Shown here piece by piece: positions 59,196 through 64,000 of a stretch of 64,000 nt of DNA (within the stretch, counting starts at the first letter, position 1; the number at the start of each line of letters is the position of its first letter). Under the pieces are notes generated by a model. The model ran no database searches and was not told the DNA's origin. It was given only the letters and a program-made list of their open reading frames with translations. The translations under genes were made by a program, and so were the position numbers. This DNA comes from Molossus alvarezi (taxonomy: Eukaryota; Chordata; Mammalia; Chiroptera; Molossidae), in the NCBI GenBank assembly GCA_037176705.1, contig CM073886.1, forward strand, positions 5,394,001-5,458,000, written 5' to 3'.

Positions 59196-59540
59196 GAATG
59201 CCGGGCTCTCTGTACGCTGGGCCGGAGCTCGGCCATTCACTCAGGTCCCCTGTGCAGGCGGGGCTGGGGCGGGGCCAGTCTGGGCGGCCGGAGGGGCGCA
59301 GGCTGCGTGGCTGTCCGCAGGCTGCGGGGACGGGGAGCGAAGTTCTCTCGGGCAGAAGCGGGGGCAGGAACATCACGCAGAGATCTGTGGGGACAGCTTT
59401 CTGAAACATGTCCGGCGGTGCCCGCTCTCTGCCTGAGCTTTGCATCCCAAGTGCCAAACTAGAGGCCCAGGGGCTGGAGGGCAGCACATATGCTCCTGCC
59501 AGGCCAGCGTGACATTTGGAATAATTTCCAACATCTCAAA
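59196..59540. other. Intergenic sequence just downstream of HS3ST2
   Basis: GC-rich, with chance frames on both strands. No gene or repeat recognised. Confidence 0.4.
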
Positions 59541-59554
59541 CTTGAAAGGGTTCA

Positions 59555-59815
59555 GCCCTGGCCAGTTTGACTCAGTGGCTAGAGCATCGGCCCACAGACC
59601 AATGAGTCGGGGGTTCAGTTCTGGTCAAGGGCACGTACCTCAATTGCGATTCATCCCGGCCCAGGTTGGGGTCGTGCGGGAGGCAGCCACTCGATGTGTC
59701 TCTTTCACATCAATGTTTCTCTCTCTCTCTTCCCCTCTCTCCCTTCAGCTCTATCTGAACAAAAATGGAAAAACGTCCGCAGGTGAGAATAAAAAATAAA
59801 AAAAATGCAGTAAAA
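59555..59815 (+). mobile_element. VES SINE, type II (sense), near-perfect target duplication
   Basis: 'ccctggccagtttgactcag' head, 'cgggggttcagttctgg' B-box-like, 'gggcacgtacctcaattg', 'ggtcgtgcgggaggcagcc', 'cacatcaatgtttctctc', then 'tctatctgaacaaaaatgg' and the tail 'ccgcaggtgagaataaaa'. Flanks 'cttgaaagggttca' at 59541 and 'tttgagagggttca' at 59816 differ at two positions. It contains CAG|GTGAGA in sense orientation but lies outside the gene. Confidence 0.92.
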
Positions 59816-59924
59816 TTTGAGAGGGTTCATAGGAAAATATGAATACCCAGGTTTTTAAAAATGGAAACTTGGCTTGCGGCACCTGCACTTCAGAGAGGTC
59901 TGCTGCCTCTGGGTGGGCCGCACC

Positions 59925-60428
59925 CCAGTGTCCCAGCCCCCACCTGGCTGCACTGACTGCTCCCCTGCCTGGCCCTGCCGCACCCCAGTTCACACCCCGC
60001 TCCAGCAGGACTGTGACTGCAGAATCCAGCCCAGGTGGTGCCGGGCCATCCGCTTCTCCTCCCCCACCCTCTGCCCCGGCTCACAGGACACGGGCCCTTT
60101 CTCAACTCTCTCCTGCTGTTGCCTGGAGTGGCCCCCACCCTGCGTCTCCAGATCATGGGAACCCCATGCTCCTATAAGACTTCACTCTAGTGTCCCTTGC
60201 AGCGTATCTGTGAAGCCTTCCCAGCCACACTGAGTCACTGAGTTATCTGCTCGCTCTTTTGTGTTCACTTGGTAGTTTTTGTCTACATCTGGGTTACAGC
60301 GTTTATCACCCTAGACAATCTGTTCAGATGCCTGTCTTGACCACAGGCCACCACTTCCTGAGGGTCAAGCTCGCAGCTTGCTAACAAGTAGTAGGCACAC
60401 AGCGAATGTTTGATGGACGAATGTGTGA
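59925..60428 (+). mobile_element. L2 LINE 3' end
   Basis: 'gtgaagccttcccagccac', 'gtctacatctgggttacag', 'caagtagtaggcacacag', 'cgaatgtttgatggacgaat' are L2 3' text in order. Old; the left edge is approximate. Confidence 0.72.
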
Positions 60429-63400
60429 GCGGGTGGGTGGGCATTGGAGGCCTGGGTGCCTGGACAGGACTGTCCCCAGGAATTGTCCCTTGGAACACTT
60501 CCCGGATAGCTCCATATACCTGCAGCTGTCCAGGAAGGACAGCTGAACCTCCAGGGCCACTTACACTGTCTGCCCCCGGGCATCCTGGGGGCTCCCTGGA
60601 GATCAGAGGCTGGCTTGCTCGGCTGGAGGACCCAAGAGCCTGACACACGCGCGGTCTCGGCCCAGCCTCCCTCCCCAAGCATTTTCCAGGAGGTCGAATA
60701 ACTGAGGCCATAATACCCAGAAGCCAGATCTGGGAGTTTGCCCTCTCTGTACCCCTCACGGGCATGGGGAAGGGACACCGAGGCCAGGGGAGCCACACCT
60801 CCCAGAAGCTGGGGCCCCGAACCTCTGGTGACCAGAAGGATGGTTGTATGAGGTCATCAATGAATTGTCCTTACATTCCTCACCCAAAAGAGTGGGTGTC
60901 CTGTGATCCCGGCCACATGGCGGCCAAAGCTGTGTCCGAAGGAAGACAGAATGCCTTTGGGACACAAAGGAAGCCCCCGGAAAGCGGTGATGAGATTTGC
61001 TTGTTTATCCTGACTGGGGAGAATCCAGTCAGAATGGGTGAAAATCCTGAATTTTGTGTGCATGAAGGCAGGTTCATGCTTAGCATTACAAGCGTTCTCA
61101 GACCACCCAGACTAAGCAGCCTCATATTAATAAGCAGGTCAGAGTCTATTGCATGAGCAAAGGGGTCATTGTATGCAAATGAAGGATGCTCAGTACCTTA
61201 AAAACCCTGGATTAAGTGAGTGGTACCTGGTATGCAATCTGCTCCACGAACCCTGATTCTTAATCCAGCATAAATGCACCCTTTCGCCCAAGCTCCCCAG
61301 GTTCCAAATATCTGTGTGTGTGCGCATGTGTGCGCGCGTGTGTGCGAGGCCTGTTTCTCGCTACCAGTGCAGGTGGATGGGATTCCACAGTACCGGGGAT
61401 TCCGGCTCCCTCCGTCTCAGCGCTCAGCCCTCTGCCTGGCACCCAGCAGGAGGGGAGTGCAGAAGGGGGTGCAGAGCCTATGGACCGAGTTTGCAATGGC
61501 GAGGAGTCTGCACTGAGAAGGTTCTGGAGGCCCCAGGGCAGACTGTGGGCAAGAGCAAGCCGGAGGCAGGCCAACTGGAAGCAGGACACCCGAGGGGCTC
61601 GGTTTGCAGGCATATTTGACCTCTGGTTGGTCCTGAGTTGAAAGCAGAGACATAAAAATAGGAACGCTGGCATCATTGGCCAGTTGCTGCAGAGGCTGCG
61701 GGTCAGAGTTCTGTGGTCCCGTCGGGTCTCGCTGTGGTCCGTTCAGACATTCAGTCTCCCGAGAGCAAGCGGGGCTCAAGCAGAACAAGCCCCCCATCTG
61801 AGCTGGCCGCACCCTTTACACGCAGCTGCTTTGTGCTGTGAACGGGGCCGCCTAGGCTTGTGCAAGGCGGTGGGGCTGCCTTGCTCACATGCCCCGTGGG
61901 CAGCACGCAGTTCCTGGGCTGCGTGAGCGCGAGGGCAGCTGGCATACACGATCGGTTAGTTGTCCTCGTCGTTCCTGCTCCTGGACAGATGGGGACGGGA
62001 GCCACGTCGACAAACAGTTGCTGTGTAATGGAGCGAACTGAAGTCGCGAGGGGACAGGGAAGAGAGCAGGGACTTTCCTGGAGGACGTGACAGGGGAGCC
62101 CTGTCTTAAGTGAGTCGGAGTCCCTCTTTTGGAGAGGAGGGGTATATGCCAGTCTGAAAAGCCCCTGGGGCATGATTTTTTTAGGTTGGGTCACCTGAGA
62201 CCAAAGATAAGGGCACTGGGGTAAATGCTGGTCACTGGACTGGACTCTGGGCTCATCCACACCACACTCAGCTTTCCCAGACTCACAGAGCACCTCACCT
62301 CAGCCTCCCTGGTGCTCGGGCAGAGATGCAGACTCGCTCTTTTACGGGATGAGATGGGCCTCCAGGCTGAGATGTGCTAGCGGACTCGGACTCCGTGAGA
62401 CACACGTGATCTCCCCGTTCCCTCGCGCTGCCTCCCAGCACCCAGCCCCACAGAGTGCAGAGCGGTTCAGTGGGTCAGTGGGTGCCCAGGGGCTCCTCAC
62501 GCTGCGACATGGACCCGGCTCTTGGCAAACTGGCTGCCTGATAAATAAGGAGACATGTTGCTTTTATCTTTTCTTTTTTTAAAAAAAAGTATATATTCCC
62601 CAACCTCCGAAACAAACTCAGAACAATTTTTATTCCATTTCTCTGGTGAGAAATGAAATGCGAATGTGCCATTTGGGATCTATGCTCCTAACTGCTTTTT
62701 ACTGACGAGAGTGTCATAAACGGGTTTAGTGTCTCAGATGGAAGGTGTCAGCTGCAGAAGCTTCTGCTGGACGGCGCAGTCGCTCCACTATGTCATGTCG
62801 TGAGGGCCGCGGGCTCCTTCGGTCTTTCTGACACACTAGCCTCAGCCCCTGGTTTTCATCCTCATGGTCCAAGGCAGATGCTGGTGCTCCCGCCACCACA
62901 TCTATGTTCTGGTCAGAAAGAAGAGGGAAAGAAAGAAGTCAGGAGAATACTCTTCTTGATCAAGTTAACCCATTTGAGGAGATTTTCCAGAAATTCTACC
63001 CAGTAATTTGTGCTCACCTCACTGACCACCTCTACCCGAAACAGAGGCCAGAAAATACGGTTTCTGAGCTGAACACATTGTCTCCCTGACAACCCAGGAT
63101 TTCGATGCTAAGGAAGGAGAGTGGATATTGAGAAGGAAGTTAACCGTCTGTTACAGTGAAGCCCCACGATTTGGAAAGTTGTCTTTAGATTACCGCTATC
63201 TCCCAATCAACTTTCCAGACGGTTCTAGTACCTCCCCCATGGGAGACCTCCAGCTGCTCTCTCTACCCTTTTCGCTTGACTTCTCAGGACACATGCCCCA
63301 GATCAGCCTCTCCCTTCTCACCTCTGAACGTGGGCGAGGTCAAGCTCCCGGGACGTCAGAGTGCAGAGTCAGGACACCTCGGAGTCCGAGCGCTGTCTCT

Positions 63401-64000
63401 AGAGCTGCACAGTCAGCACACAGGTGGCAGCAGGAGCCGGCTGGGCACCCCTGCACCATCCCCCGCACCCCGTAAGCGAGTCAGAGGCCCTGGCCCTGCG
63501 CTGCGATGCAGCTGGGGCTGGAACTGGCCGAGTTTCCCCACCTCTCCAGCGAGTCAGACTGCAGCTCACGACAGCATGAGGGGCGCATCACTAAGCATGC
63601 CGTTCGCCTACATTCAGTTGTGTTCTGTTAGAGGAGAGGTGGTTTACATCATGAGTAGTTTTAGCTGACACCTTGCCCCATGAACGTAGGCCCCAGTGAC
63701 CAGGACAAGGTGCCACAGACCTTTGTCCCTCCATCCCTGCTGCTTATCAGTGTGAGCATTTTGACTCCGTGATTGAGATGATCACTTATTGTACACACTC
63801 CATGGCCTCTGAGTGCCAATCAGCTCCTTCCTCGATGCCCAGCTGGGCACCTAACAAGTCGGGAGCACTGGCAGGCAAAGGGTAGTGTTGGACCAAGGGG
63901 ATTGCTCAAGGTGCTTCTTTCTGCCTTTGTCAGGGGCTTGTTGACTTCACAGCCCAGCCTCTGAGGGACGGGTAAGCCCTCTCTATGTGCCCCATCCCAT
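60429..64000. other. Intergenic sequence, no gene recognised
   Basis: 61310-61352 is a TG/CG alternating run. 62565-62590 is a T/A-rich low-complexity patch. 62900-63100 may be an old repeat I cannot name. In other mammals the next gene downstream of HS3ST2 is on the opposite strand (USP31), but no exon of it is seen here. Confidence 0.4.
61310..61352 (+). repeat. Alternating TG/CG microsatellite
   Basis: A mostly unbroken alternating purine-pyrimidine run of TG, CA and CG steps, about 40 bp, of the kind that can adopt Z-DNA. Confidence 0.8.

Overview
This window is mammalian nuclear DNA, most likely from a vespertilionid (evening) bat. It carries about sixteen tRNA-derived SINEs of the bat VES type, in two structural forms, plus L1-family and older mammalian repeats (MIR, L2, MER5/MER20-type hAT elements, a Tigger element, one retroviral LTR). 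There are no operons, ribosome-binding sites or densely packed ORFs. Most long open frames are chance frames or minisatellite artefacts.

Only one protein-coding segment can be supported: the terminal coding exon of a heparan sulfate glucosamine 3-O-sulfotransferase, best matched to HS3ST2, at 57862-58480 on the + strand. It has a splice acceptor, an intact sulfotransferase reading frame to a natural stop, a 3'UTR of about 0.7 kb and an AATAAA signal at 59171. Positions 1-57861 are therefore read as the 3' part of HS3ST2 intron 1, with exon 1 (cytoplasmic tail, membrane anchor and the first part of the sulfotransferase domain) lying upstream. Positions from about 59200 to 64000 are intergenic.

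Layout. 1-13.5 kb: intron with four GC-rich minisatellites (38, 48, 39 and 43 bp periods), MIR, MER5 and L1 fragments. 13.5-17 kb: L2 and unassigned sequence. 17.1-21.3 kb: a cluster of old L1 ORF2 sequence, SINEs, a retroviral 3' end with polypurine tract and LTR, and a Tigger element. 21.7-34 kb: largely unique or very old sequence with a few possible conserved noncoding elements. 34-43 kb: SINEs, antisense L1 and MIRs. 43.3-46.8 kb: a three-level nest of retroposons, with an old L1 tail holding a HAL1-type half-L1 that itself holds three SINEs. 46.8-57.8 kb: antisense L1, SINEs and a MER20-like element interrupted by a SINE just upstream of the exon. 57.86-59.2 kb: the HS3ST2 terminal exon. 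59.2-64 kb: a SINE, an L2 and sequence I cannot assign.

I found no undescribed multi-gene system. The observations most worth checking are: splice-ready modules inside the antisense SINEs of the intron, with a strong orientation bias between the two SINE forms; the half-L1 nest; and two minisatellites, one predicted to form a G-quadruplex array and one repeating paired E-box and T-box-like sites. Family names are from recognition of the sequence, not from database searches.
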